Origin: Apophysomyces variabilis
Taxonomy: Eukaryota; Mucoromycota; Mucoromycetes; Mucorales; Mucoraceae
DNA length: 64,000 bases
Reading direction: 5' to 3'
NCBI GenBank assembly: GCA_002749535.1
Contig: MZZL01000117.1
Coordinates: 62,001-126,000 of the forward strand
The notes below the pieces were generated by a model. It did no database searches and was not told the DNA's origin. It saw nothing but the letters and a program-made list of their open reading frames with translations. The position numbers and the translations under genes are program-made. Below, piece after piece: positions 13,068-24,040 of the stretch; positions within the stretch are counted from its first letter, which is position 1; each line of letters begins with the position of its first letter.

Positions 13068-14332
13068 ATGTCGATGCCATTCTATCCGCATGGGGATTAC
13101 CAAGCAGCGCCAGCTCCTTATCAAACAGCCTCTCCCGGAACTTCATCTGTATTGACAAATACCTCCTCTATCTTGAATCATCCAAATGGTTTGCCTCCTC
13201 TACAACACCATCCTTTGGTAGAACCAACTCAACAAGGTGTGCCACAACAACAGCCACCGAAACGTAAACAAGTCAAGAATGCTTGCAGTAAGTTGCACCA
13301 AAAAAAATACATAAACTCGGTTTTGTTGATCTCGCTTCGGCCTCCTAATCAAATCTCTGCACATTTCTAGCCAATTGTCAAAAAGCATGCAAGAAATGTG
13401 ATGATGCTCGACCTTGTCCACGTTGTATCAAGTATGGTATTGCAGATACATGTGTCAACTCCGTTCGAAAGGAACGAAAAAGAGGAATTAAAAGAGGTCC
13501 TTACAAACGTAGAAGCAAACAAGGTAAAAAAAAAAAGAAGCAGATTTGGGTTCTTTTGGTGCCAACCTAAGAATTTTGTACTCTCTTTATTTTCTTATTT
13601 TGGTCGGTACGTGTCTTTATAGAAGGTGAGAAAGGTACGCCAATGCGTAAGGCAGAAGGTGAGGCGCCAGGTCCCGCAGGTTCTGCGCCAGGTCCATATG
13701 GTTCAGCCATTCGACCTCCTTCCATGCCCTTTGGTTATCCCAGTAACCTGAACCAATATGGTCAACCCTATGATCCTTATGGTCAATACGCTGCTTATCA
13801 TAAGGATCAGATGATGCCCCCTCAGCAATATGTCGTCAATCCTTATCCTCCTATGGCATATCTTGTTGCGGGCAATAACGGGGATAGTGCAACAAACCAG
13901 TCAGCAACGCATTACCCGGGTCTTCCTCCTCAACATTACAATAGCATGATGCATCAACAACAGCAGCAGCAACAACAACAACAGCAGCAGCAGCAACAGT
14001 CTCCACAGACATCGCGTCCAATGATGCATAATGACCATGTCCTTCATCAACAAGCTCAAGCATATTACCAGCATCATCATCAGCAACAACAACAGAAACA
14101 ATCCTCGCAACCAACATCGCAGCGATCGAGTCCAAGTTTACAGGACGTGAAACCAGTGGGTCTTGTCAAACCTCAGACACCTGTGCCTAGTGCATCCACA
14201 TCGACCAATACAGCCTCGACTCCTGATTCAGGTGAAGATGAAAACTCAAAGTTTGCTCGTCTTTCTCAACTCTGTTCAGCTGCCTTGAATCATACAGACT
14301 CTAACCGCTCTGATCAATCCAATCCTCAGTAA
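13068..14332 (+). CDS. Zn2Cys6 (GAL4-type) transcription factor with poly-Q tract
   Basis: Fungal binuclear zinc-cluster DNA-binding protein. The ATG is at 13068 and the stop at 14330-14332, with three exons. Exon 1 ends in KRKQVKNAC and its intron (GTAAGT..CTAG, about 13288-13370) cuts within the finger. Exon 2 continues TNCQKACKKCDDARPCPRC, then IKYGIADTCV, so the finger spacing is C-x2-C-x6-C-x5-C-x2-C-x8-C. A basic patch RKERKRGIKRGPYKRR follows, serving as linker or nuclear localisation signal. Exon 3 (from about 13622) is low-complexity: P/G/Y-rich, a CAG/CAA glutamine tract near 13955-14000, another Q/H-rich block near 14070-14105, and an S/T/P-rich tail. There is no fungal-specific middle homology region, so this is a short regulator of about 360 residues. 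The finger plus RGPYKRR resembles a small group known across basidiomycetes and Mucoromycota. The target genes are unknown. Confidence 0.88.
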
Positions 14333-15592
14333 ATTTAAAGAAAAAGAAAAGAAAAGACAACCTTTGCTTCCTTCTTTTTTTTTCTTTACTTCAACTTTTT
14401 ATTTTTCCCTTCTTTTTTCCTTTTGGTTTTCTTAATATAATGAAACACTTGTAAATGGTTGTTGTTAGACTGTTCAAAACAAAAAAAAATTGAAAGAAAA
14501 AGAAAAGCAATAATATATATACGATTTAAGCCACGTAATCAACGTTGCGTTAAAAAATAGGTTAAGTCTTTCTATTTGACTAAGGAAAGAGTTGTATGTC
14601 CATCAGAGACGTGCATGGAGAATGATTCTTATGATGGCGTGGACTAAATGATCGAGTAAAAAAAAAAAAAAAAAAAAAAAAAATAGAACGCTTTCCCATA
14701 TGACCCTGCGTGCTAACATGTTTGGACAAAATCGTCCGTGCTTATGCAGTTCATGCGTGTAACACTTGTCCCTATTCAACTATACAGTCAGCTCCACCGA
14801 CAGGCTCAACTTTCTCCCACGCGAAGTTTCCAATCTACGCAAAGCTGACAGCCTCTGTTAACGGGCATGAACAGGGCAAGAGTGTCCTGTTTTTTTTAGG
14901 GAATGATGTTGTCATCTCATTATTATAGCATGACGCGTACATCTCTTAGATAAAACGGCACCGGTTTCCCCCAGCATCGTTGTTTTTAGTTGTAGTTATC
15001 TTATTTTTTTTTTACTTGTACCTTCAATGGCCTGATCTAATTGACACTTCTTCTATTTACTGTATGACAAAATCACATGATATGTCAAACCGACATGCAT
15101 TCAATAAGAAGAATACAAGAGGATATGCTGTCCTATCTCAGTAAAGGCGACTTTTATTGGAACTACCTACAACCCTTATCCACTCAGAGTTGAAATAAAC
15201 GATGGATTCAAAAAAGTGATAATAACGAACCATTCGGATGCTTAGGTTGAATAGGGTGAATATGCAATTTTCCACGTGGCATGTGACGCACGTGGCAAAA
15301 CAATCACGTCTAGAAAAGTTGACATGCCAAAGATAAAATGAAGGCCATAACTTGTCTCTATTCCTTTGGGAGGAAATGATTCTTGCTCTATAGGAATAAA
15401 CACAACATAAAAACCAATTCTACTGCATAACTTGTATTCACATCAAGAATAGGTAGGTCCGATAAAAAAAAGCTTTGTTTCCTTATATACAGTACATCTA
15501 AAGGGGGGGTAAAAAGAACATCTAAAATGAAAAGAGTTTTGAAAATAAACAAAGATGCTCTTCTTTCTTTTTTTCTTTCTTCCTTCTTCTGT
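14333..15592. other. Gene-free stretch between convergent genes, with repeat relics
   Basis: 1.26 kb between the stops of the Zn2Cys6 and P5CR genes. It begins with A/G- and T/C-rich 3' UTR-like sequence and contains a 26-nt A run (14658-14683), then the second copy of the shared 24-mer (14747-14770). I see no gene in it. Confidence 0.6.
14658..14928 (+). repeat. A-run followed by probable decayed integrase fragment (copy 2)
   Basis: An uninterrupted run of 26 A at 14658-14683 is followed by a 24-nt block (14747-14770) that matches 981-1004 at 23 of 24 positions. The surrounding frame is open for about 70 codons and reads VRAYAVHACNTCPYSTIQSA then PPTGSTF. This resembles the zinc-binding end of a retroelement integrase (V..Y...C..C......PPG). 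No terminal repeats were found, so it is at most a fragment. Confidence 0.35.
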
Positions 15593-16552
15593 CTAATCCT
15601 TTCCCAATTGTTCTGCTAATTCTTGACTACGTGCTGTGGCTGCCATAACAGCATCCAACATCAGTTTTCGAATGTTTGATTTCTCCATGGATTTGATGGC
15701 TGCTTCGGTAGTTCCATTTGGCGAAGTCACCTTGCTTCGAAGTGTGGGCAAATCATCTTCCGACTCCAATGCCATTCTAGCCGCACCCAAACAGGTTTGA
15801 AGTGTAAGATCCTTCGCCTCTTCTGGCGTCAGACCAGCTGCAACGCCCGCATCCTCTATAGAAAGAATCACCCTTCTTTAGTTTTCCGGAAACAAAACAC
15901 ACACAAAGGGCAACCAGAACCCATGTTCTTATGTTCCTTTCCAAACACACTTACGCATGGCTTCCATCATCAAGAAAAAATAAGCAGGGCCACTACCACT
16001 CATACCCGTCACCGAGTCCACCAAACCTTCTTTTTCAACCCAAATGATCTTTTTGGCAATCGAGTTCATAATCGTTTCAGTTGTCTCTCGTTGTTTTTCA
16101 CTGACGACATCGGTGGCGAAAAGTCCCACAGCGCCTTCACCGATCAGGGCAGGTGTGTTGGGCATGCTGCGGACCAAAGCCACAGGGTGGGAAGCATTCA
16201 TCCAACGCAAGATATCCGAGGTCTTGATACCAGCTACAATCGAGAGAACCAAGGCTTCTGTCTGTTGGAAGACGGGAGCAAGATCTTGGACAACGTTTCT
16301 CAAGACCTGGGGTTTCACTGCCAGGACGATCACATCCGCGCCCTCCACGGCGGCTGTATTTGACGTTTCGGCCTTCACTTCTGGGTATTTGGATTGCATA
16401 TACTGACGTCTTGCATCGAAGGGTTCTGAATACCGTAATCGATCCACGGGATGGCCGGCGGCCACCAAACCACCAAGAATGGCTTCGGCCATATTTCCGC
16501 CACCGATAAAAGCAATGGTAGGTATGGCTAGGTTCTTCAACTGGGAAATCAT
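15593..16552 (-). CDS. Pyrroline-5-carboxylate reductase
   Basis: Catalyses the last step of proline biosynthesis, the NAD(P)H-dependent reduction of pyrroline-5-carboxylate. The start is the ATG at 16550-16552 (MISQLKNLAIPTIAFIGGGN) and the stop TAG at 15593-15595. The Rossmann motif IAFIGGGNMAEAILGGL is followed by VILAVKP-type VIVLAVKPQVL, MPNTPALIGEGAVGL, and the signature TGMSGSGPAYFFLMMEAM. One intron (about 15858-15952, GTAAGTG..CTATAG) joins EAM to QDAGVAAGLTPEEAK. The C-terminal helices (LTLQTCLGAARMALES; TSPNGTTEAAIKSME) are intact. At about 288 residues this is a full-length family member, and all expected blocks are visible. Confidence 0.95.
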
Positions 16553-18266
16553 GATGTTGGTGCGTGTAAGATAAAGGGAACAGAAAAGAGAAAGAGGGAA
16601 AAGCAAGAAAAAGAGGCCGCGCAAAGACCAAAGAAAAGGGAAAAGCAGAAGAAGAAAAATCTTTGGGATCCGGATGGACCTTTCAAACATTTTTATTTTT
16701 CCATTCAGTCGGACATTGCTATCAAATCAAAAGGATGGTCACGATGAGTCGATTCTCGTCAATCCCTAATATGGTAATCTCGATAGGGAAAATGCTGCTC
16801 CTTTCTTTTTACCATGCCTCCCTGCGAAGAAAAGAATGGACTCTTTCTCTTCTCTATCTTTTGATTTATTCTTTATTGGATTCATTGAAATTATTACATT
16901 TTGAGCGAAGAAATTTGACCCATACTACCTTTTTCTTTTTCTTCGTTTGATCCGCATTCAGGAAAAAACATCCAAGTCATTCATAGAAAAAGAAACATAC
17001 CATGACGGTTGGGATAGCATGAATACCCAAAAAAAAAAAAGAAACAAAGCAGAAGAAAGCGAGGAACAAATTGGGCAAAGCAAAGAAAGGCTGTATCTCT
17101 TATCGTTTTGATGGGGAATTCAACCTTTTCTTTATCCAATCTGGAAGCCCATGTGTAAATTTTTTTTTAATAATTTGCCTGTCAGACCATGGTTCATCTC
17201 TCAACCTGAAATTGATCTCCGTTAAGGTAATACAAAAAGAAAGAGGTGACAATCAATTTCATAAGGGACTGTATATAAATCAAAGGAGAACTAATAAAAG
17301 AAAAGCGAGACAGAGAAAGAAGCGAAAAGGTATGTATGAATATAAATGATTTAAAAGCCTTTGCTTACATTTACTCGGCGAGATTTGTCTTCGTGCTTTC
17401 TTTTTTTTCATGCGACCACGTGGCAAAGTCTTTTCATACGACGTTTGAATAGGGCTACCACCTGCATCTGATAAAAATACAAGTTGGTTGATGCAATAAA
17501 AAGGACACAACAAACGCATTTCATAGAGCCTAAACGAAATCTCCTGACAATAGGCAAATCGCAAAGGTTAGCTTTTTATCATGCATGATCATGCTCTATG
17601 TCTCTGCATCCTTCTCTTTAGCATAGGAAAAATCAAAGGGAAAAAGAAAAGGACAGAGAAAAAGAGAGTATGTGTGTGCTTGCTATGTATGCATATTGTT
17701 CATCTACAGATAAGTTTGAATGATGTATTATATATCTGAAGGTTATGATGGTTAAAATGAAAGCGTACTAAGGACTGTAAGAGGAAGGCTGACCCAACGA
17801 TCCATTGCCTATATTGGATAATGGTGTACCCCCTTCAAAAAAAACTTGGTTTTTTTGGGCCTTTTTCCCTCTGTTTTTTTTGTTGCTCAATCACCTTAAA
17901 CAACACCTTATACAAATTATATACACACACGCACTCTCTCCTCTCTTTCTTTCTCTCTCTCTCTTTTTCTCTTTCCCGCATACAACACACACACACACAA
18001 CAACACACGCAACTTTTTCTTCATTCTCTTTTCATCCCCAAAACCTTCTTTCTTTTCTTTTCTTTTCTTCTCTCTCTCTCTCTCTCTCTATTCCCTTTAT
18101 TTTCTCTTTTCTTTCTCTCTCTCTCTCTCTCTCTCTATTCCCTTTATTTTCTCTTTTCTTTCTCTCTCTCTCTCTCTCTCTCTATTCCCTTTATTTTCTC
18201 TTTTCTTTCTCTCTCTCTCTCTCTCTCTCTCTACGTTCCTTTTACTTTTTTATTATTCTCATCATC
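16553..18266. promoter_or_regulatory. Divergent intergenic region P5CR / Arf6 with strong purine/pyrimidine asymmetry
   Basis: 1.7 kb between divergent starts. Several open frames here (for example 17805-18383 read in two frames) are products of simple sequence and I do not regard them as genes. From about 17935 to 18260 the plus strand is almost pure pyrimidine, ending directly at the Arf start codon. This probably forms its core promoter and 5' leader. Confidence 0.6.
18063..18240 (+). repeat. 47-bp minisatellite within a CT tract
   Basis: Three near-perfect tandem copies of a unit made of a (CT)n run plus ATTCCCTTTATTTTCTCTTT. The invariant A of 'CTATTCCC' falls at 18090, 18137 and 18184, a period of 47. 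A degraded fourth unit begins at about 18233 (CTACGTTCC). The array ends 30 bp before the Arf6 start codon. Earlier CT and CA microsatellites lie at 17937-18000. Confidence 0.9.
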
Positions 18267-19011
18267 ATGGGAGCTAATTTATCAAAAGCATTAGCCAAGA
18301 TGTTCGGTAGTAAAGAAATGCGCATCTTGATGCTCGGTTTGGACGCAGCTGGCAAAACAAGTAAGAAGAGTGGTTTTGCATAAAAGAGAAAAAGAGAAAT
18401 CCGCTTTTCTCATTTTTCGCTCAATTGCCCTATTCACATTTTTCTTCTTAGCTATTCTTTACAAACTCAAGTTGAATCAATCCGTGACAACAATTCCAAC
18501 TGTTGGCTTCAATGTCGAATCTGTTACCTATAAAAATGTGAAATTTAATGTTTGGGTAAAGACATCACTCGATTTTTTTTTTGCAAAAGATAAGGGGAAG
18601 GGGAAAGGGCGACATGGTTTTCGAACTTGGATGACTGATATGTATACATATATTATTTAGGATGTGGGTGGACAGGATAAGATCCGGAATCTTTGGAGAC
18701 ATTATTATACTGGCACACAAGGATTGATTTTTGTCATTGATTCACAAGATCGTGATCGGATCGACGAGGCACGACAGGAACTTCACCGTATCATATCCGA
18801 TCGAGAAATGCGAGATTGTCTTCTTCTTGTATTCGCAAACAAGCAGGACTTACCGGGAGCCATGTCGCCCGCAGAAGTGACAGAGAAACTCGGTCTAGAT
18901 AAAATCGGGGACCGGACTTGGTATGTTCATCCATCTTGTGCCACCACAGGCGATGGTTTATTTGAAGGCTTGAATTGGCTGAGTCAAAACGTAAACGTCA
19001 AATCCAAATGA
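18267..19011 (+). CDS. Arf6-type ADP-ribosylation factor GTPase
   Basis: Small GTPase of the Arf family that regulates membrane traffic and cortical actin. The ATG is at 18267 and the stop at 19009-19011. [20 protein letters not shown] carries Gly2 for N-myristoylation and the Arf amphipathic helix. GTP-binding motifs are GLDAAGKT (P-loop, split by an intron after AGKT's first codons at 18360), [10 protein letters not shown] (switch 1), DVGGQDK (switch 2, just after the second intron), NKQD and SCATTGDG. The exon 2 block [20 protein letters not shown] and the region after DVGGQ ([20 protein letters not shown]) match Arf6 more closely than Arf1, which has KLGEIVTTIPT at the first of these sites. 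Its length of about 180 residues is slightly longer than Arf6, with a tail ending NVNVKSK. Two introns are supported by clear GTAAG donors and AG acceptors. Confidence 0.93.
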
Positions 19012-19280
19012 AAACATTAAAAGAAGAGAAAAGAAAAAAAAAAGAGAAAAAGGAAAAAAAATATGAACTTGTGTGAAGTGCGGAAAAGCAAAAAAGAAGA
19101 AGAACAGAACAGAAAGGAAAGGGTTTCCTTCTTATTGTTTCTCTTCTTCTCTTTCTTTCTCTGTCTCTTTCTCTTTCTCTCTCTGCGCGTGTGTATCTGT
19201 GATGTGCTGCCTCTTTGTTCGCCCGTGATATGAATTCTTTGATAAGATGTTGCAGTTTTCTCCTCTTCTTTTTTTTTCTT

Positions 19281-20743
19281 TCAATTGCAAGCGACATGAT
19301 GCCGGTGATGCTCACCATAGGTTGTTCGACCGAGTTGACAAATCTCAACAGATGTCATCCATGGACATTCTACACATTGATCAATAGTCCATCGTTTGGC
19401 AGGATCCGGTTCGAACATGCCGTAAAGGCAGTCTTGAATGGATTTGTCATAACAACTTAACCGAGACCAGGATCGACTGGGCAGAGCATTCACAAAGTCG
19501 ACATACCGACTGTCATTCACACTTGCTCGTACAAAGGGGATCTGACAAAAAGCAAAACAATGCCATGTCACGGCTGCACTCCAAATATCCACTGCTCTTC
19601 CGTCATACTCCCCAGCTTCGAAAAGTTCGGGTGGCCAATAAGGTTCCGAACCACAACGTCCCTGAGAGAGCCATTGCACCTTGGGATCATAACATGATTG
19701 GACTGGGTCCGCTACACCAAAATCAGCTATTTTCAGTTGTCCTTGACTGGTCAACATCAGGTTGTCTGGCTTGATATCACGATGCGCCACACCCGCATGG
19801 TGAATATGTTGAAGTCCTTGCAAGAGTTGTTTAAAAAGACATTCAATCTCATCATCTCGTAATAAGACTTGTTGAAGCAGTGTCAATGCGTCTCCACCCG
19901 GGCACTAAATCAAATGCATAAAGAAAAAAAAAGAATCTGTGGTGAGAGATCGTTTTCCGACAAGGCAAGAAAGAGATCACAAAGTTGATAATCAAGTCAA
20001 AAGAAGAAAAGGAGAACAAAAAGGGAAGAAAAGGATATGGGAGTTTGAGTATGTGGAAGGAAAAACGGAGAGGAAAAAAAAACAACCATCTATTGAGATG
20101 ATAGATAGGGTCGTTGCTCTCCCATTTCACATCAAAATGACGAAGAGAAAGAAGAAGAAGAAAAGAAAAGCTTTTTTTTGGGGGGTTCTTTTGTTTTTCT
20201 TTTTTGTTTCCCTACATATTCCATGACTGAGCACCATCGTCCTTTATGATCCTTGAGAAGAGCAAATGTTTGTACGGTATGTAGCGGATGATTCAATGCT
20301 TTAGCAATACAAAACTCGGCCTTGATCTGTTTGTCATATTCCCGTTCGGTGAGATGGCGTGGTTGTTTATGAAAGATCTTTACGGCCAGGACAGAGCGAC
20401 CTGTTGACATTGCCTTTGCTTTTGTTGTTGTCATCATTGGCTGCTTTCGATGAGGCACGAGGCGTACGATGCTAGCTGTTGCGCCTCGACCGATAACACG
20501 GCTTTGGCGGTAGTAACGAAACTTTTCATGCAACATCCCCGGTGTCATGGTGTGCTTGGTGTCCAAGGGTACTGTTGCTGTGGCTCCTCTCGGAGAACAC
20601 ACCGATTTGGCCATAAATGAGACAGCCTTGGTGGCTACTCGAAAAAGACGCCATGGACCAAAGTCGTCCGACTCCATAGGTTTTTCCTGATTCAAAGGAT
20701 GGACATTATTTTTCGGAAATAAAGTATACCTTTTTGAAGCCAT
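19281..20743 (-). CDS. HAL5/SAT4/NPR1-family serine/threonine kinase
   Basis: Fungal-specific kinase family that regulates plasma-membrane transporters (K+ and amino-acid transporters in yeast). The ATG is at 20741-20743 and the stop TGA at 19281-19283. The N-terminal segment of about 80 residues has no known domain. The kinase then starts YRQSRVIGRGATASIVRLV (G-loop), continues LAVKIFHKQPRHLTEREYDK (catalytic K; the K..REYDK..AEF..A..L.HP arrangement is typical of this family) and ends its exon at CSVMEYV. A single intron of about 300 nt (20213 down to about 19908, GTAGGG..TTTAG) leads to CPGGDALTLLQ. Next come HHAGVAHRDIKPDNLML, KIADFGVAD, GSEPYWPPELF and VDIWSAAVTWHC. The usual APE is PPE here, while HRD and DFG are intact, so the kinase is probably active. 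It is short for the family and lacks the long disordered N-terminus. Confidence 0.85.
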
Positions 20744-21258
20744 AGCAAAAGAGGAAAAAAGAGAAAAAAAAAGAAGAAGAACAAGAAGAAGTAAAGGGGA
20801 AAAAGAAAAAAAGGATGAGCGTTCTTGTTATTGTTGTTCAGTCTGCTAGAAGACACTACGTTTCAATAGAAACACATGGGTTGATTACTCTCACACTGTG
20901 TCTCTCTATCTCTACCTCTATCTCTGTCTCCTTTCTTTTTCTTTTTTTTTTTTTTCATGTATCCTTTTGGTCATTCATTCACTCCTAACTTTCTTTCTTC
21001 TTATTGACAACTGCCTTTTGTTTTGCTTCGTTTTGGTTGATTTATCCTTGGATCAGATTCATATTGTGAGTACAACTGAAGTGACAGTTTGAAATCAAAA
21101 GCAGAAAGACGTTGGACACTCTGCTTTCTCTTTTTTCTTTCTTTCCCTTTTTCAACGTTTCCCCCTTGCATTGTTGGTCGTTTCGGAAGGTTCTTGGTTT
21201 TCGATTCCTTTTCAGTGAGCCCTGAAATTCCCTTTTTTTTTTTATTCGTCTTTGTTTT
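20744..21258. other. Intergenic, simple-sequence-rich
   Basis: About 0.5 kb of purine- and pyrimidine-biased sequence between two minus-strand genes, including T-rich runs at 20940-20955 and 21232-21243. It probably holds the promoter of the kinase gene and the 3' UTR of the FAM72 gene. No coding signal was seen. Confidence 0.6.
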
Positions 21259-22441
<1,183 letters not shown>

Positions 22442-22942
22442 TTATTCTTGTTGCTTCTGTTCCAAATCCGGCATACGCAAGACCACCTTTTTCTCGTTCT
22501 TTGAATGTTCTCGGATCATAGCCAACACTTTGCTTTTTTGCCATCGTTCTGGAACAGGTTTCTTGTTCGTAGCCCAGTAAAAGATATCCCAATCAGGTTC
22601 ATCCAATAACCGGTCATACTCCATCAATTCATCCATGCCAAAACTTTCCAAACGTTCCTTGGCAAACGTAGACAAGAGTAGATCGGTCTCGAGAATACCA
22701 CGTTTGCGTGACTGATAGATCAGACGGGCTCTCTTCTTTTCCAGAGGCTCATTCGGACGAGGAATGGGAGGTAGATTCGGATATGGGCTGTCAATGTCCA
22801 TTTGAGGGGCATGACGGATACGGAGATCGGGATAAGGATCCTCACTCTGTTTTGGTTGTTTCATTCGATTCGTGCTGCTGCTTATAAAGCGTGCAGAAGG
22901 TATCCATCGACCCGATCCAATGATTGAGCGTACCAAAGACAT
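22442..22942 (-). CDS. Succinate dehydrogenase assembly factor 2 (SDHAF2/Sdh5)
   Basis: Mitochondrial matrix factor required for covalent flavinylation of the SDH flavoprotein subunit. This is a single-exon gene with ATG at 22940-22942 and TAA at 22442-22444, 166 residues. The N-terminus [20 protein letters not shown] is basic, hydroxylated and lacks acidic residues, as expected for a mitochondrial presequence. The SdhE/Sdh5 core is clear: [20 protein letters not shown] (family RKRG..E.DLLL), [34 protein letters not shown] (family EPDWDIYYW) and a C-terminal charged tail with LRMPDLE. The length is typical of the family. The start region faces the divergent P3B ATPase gene 2.7 kb away. Confidence 0.95.
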   Translation of the reverse strand: MSLVRSIIGSGRWIPSARFISSSTNRMKQPKQSEDPYPDLRIRHAPQMDIDSPYPNLPPIPRPNEPLEKKRARLIYQSRKRGILETDLLLSTFAKERLESFGMDELMEYDRLLDEPDWDIFYWATNKKPVPERWQKSKVLAMIREHSKNEKKVVLRMPDLEQKQQE

Positions 22943-23329
22943 GGCTGCAAAAAGACAATATAGTTTTTCAAATAAGGAGTTTCTTGTTGCCTATTCTGTG
23001 TCTACACAGCGTCTGTGGGTCGGCCGTGGTTTGGGTATGTGAGTGTGTTTGTTCCTCAGACCCCAGTAACGGAAAAAAAAGCCCGCCTTGGGAAATTTCC
23101 GCTCCGAAGGTATCCTGTCTCCCAACGAGAGAAAGAGAGAGAGAGAGAGAGAAATGAGGCCATACTACCTTCACTGATCCCTCCTCCCCCCCCTCCCTTC
23201 CCACGTTCTATGCATTTTGCCTATTTTCCGAACTTTTTTTATCATCAATGGTATCTTCCTACCTATCTGGGGATACATACTCTTGTTGTGCTACCCCACG
23301 TAAGCCGAAGGATTTCTTCGTCCAGCTTC

Positions 23330-23749
23330 ATTTCTGTAGCAAGATGGAGATCCGCCTGTAAAACAACATTCTACTGGCGTTAATCGAGTAATTAGAATGC
23401 GAAATTGATTCAATCTTCATTTTCTGTACACCTTGCCTGAGCTGCTGCGGCTCTATGATAGAAATTAGAGATTCTTGTTGAATAAGAGTCAGCTTATCAA
23501 TAAGTTACGGAGGTTAGACAGGTTAGACATCAAGAATGGCCGACATTTCTCAGCTTCAACTCTTTCTGTGCACGGGTGCAATGATCTTTTTTCTCTCCGA
23601 TCTCCACTTTCTGAAACGATATCTTTGTCAATCTCAGGTCGTACCGTCTCTTCATAGTTGGAGTCAGTGTTCCTGGATTGTTCGCCTGCGGTGATAGCGT
23701 ATTCTCGGGTTCTATCCTCGAGGGCTGAATAAAGAAAAAGCTTAAACAA
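23330..23749 (-). CDS. Candidate small protein, unrecognised, coiled-coil-like
   Basis: Minus-strand reading is open from 23749 to about 23400 with charged, helix-prone residues: CTERVEAEKCRPFLMSNLSN then LRNLLISKLTLIQQESLISI and EPQQLRQ. A plausible intron (GTGTACAG..TTTTACAG, about 23360-23430) leads to ADLHLATEMKLDEEILRLTW. A further GTATGT donor follows. No family is recognised. The heptad-like leucines suggest a coiled coil. The start codon and exon structure are not established, and it may be chance. Confidence 0.3.
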
Positions 23750-23839
23750 TTGATGTCTGTTTTAGCCCCTTATGAAAGCGTAGACGGTGTTTCTTTCTCA
23801 TGAATATGTTGCCTTATTCATCGATAGATATCTTGCCTA

Positions 23840-24040
23840 GGCCACGTGGGCAAGTCGGTTAGCATGACATTTAGGTCCGCTCCAAAACCAAAAGTTCGGA
23901 TCAGAACCTCTATTGGATAAAAAAATGCCTCGTCTGGGGACCTTATAACGCGATAAGATCTGGGAAAATAGCTTAAACCGTAAAGAGCTGGCACTATATC
24001 TCTACGCCGCAGATTCGATTCTTACTTAAATCAAATAGAG
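23840..24040 (+). other. Two tRNA-like A-box/B-box pairs (probable relics)
   Basis: TGGGCAAGTCGG at 23847 with AGTTCGGATC at 23893, and TAGCTTAAACCG at 23969 with GATTCGATTCT at 24012. Each resembles the internal Pol III promoter boxes (TRGCNNARYNGG; GGTTCGANNCC) at roughly tRNA spacing (46 and 43 nt). The anticodon and T stems do not pair, so neither is a functional tRNA. They could be tRNA pseudogenes, a SINE fragment or coincidence. Confidence 0.2.

Noticed and set aside
13851..14135. Minus-strand poly-Leu/Val/Ala frames opposite the Zn2Cys6 gene
   Set aside because: Antisense reading of the CAG/CAA glutamine tract.
17805..18383. Open frames of 157-192 codons over the CT-rich tract before the Arf6 gene
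   Set aside because: They translate the simple repeat (S/L/F-rich) in two frames, and the real Arf6 start lies inside them at 18267 in a clear exon. They are products of the repeat.
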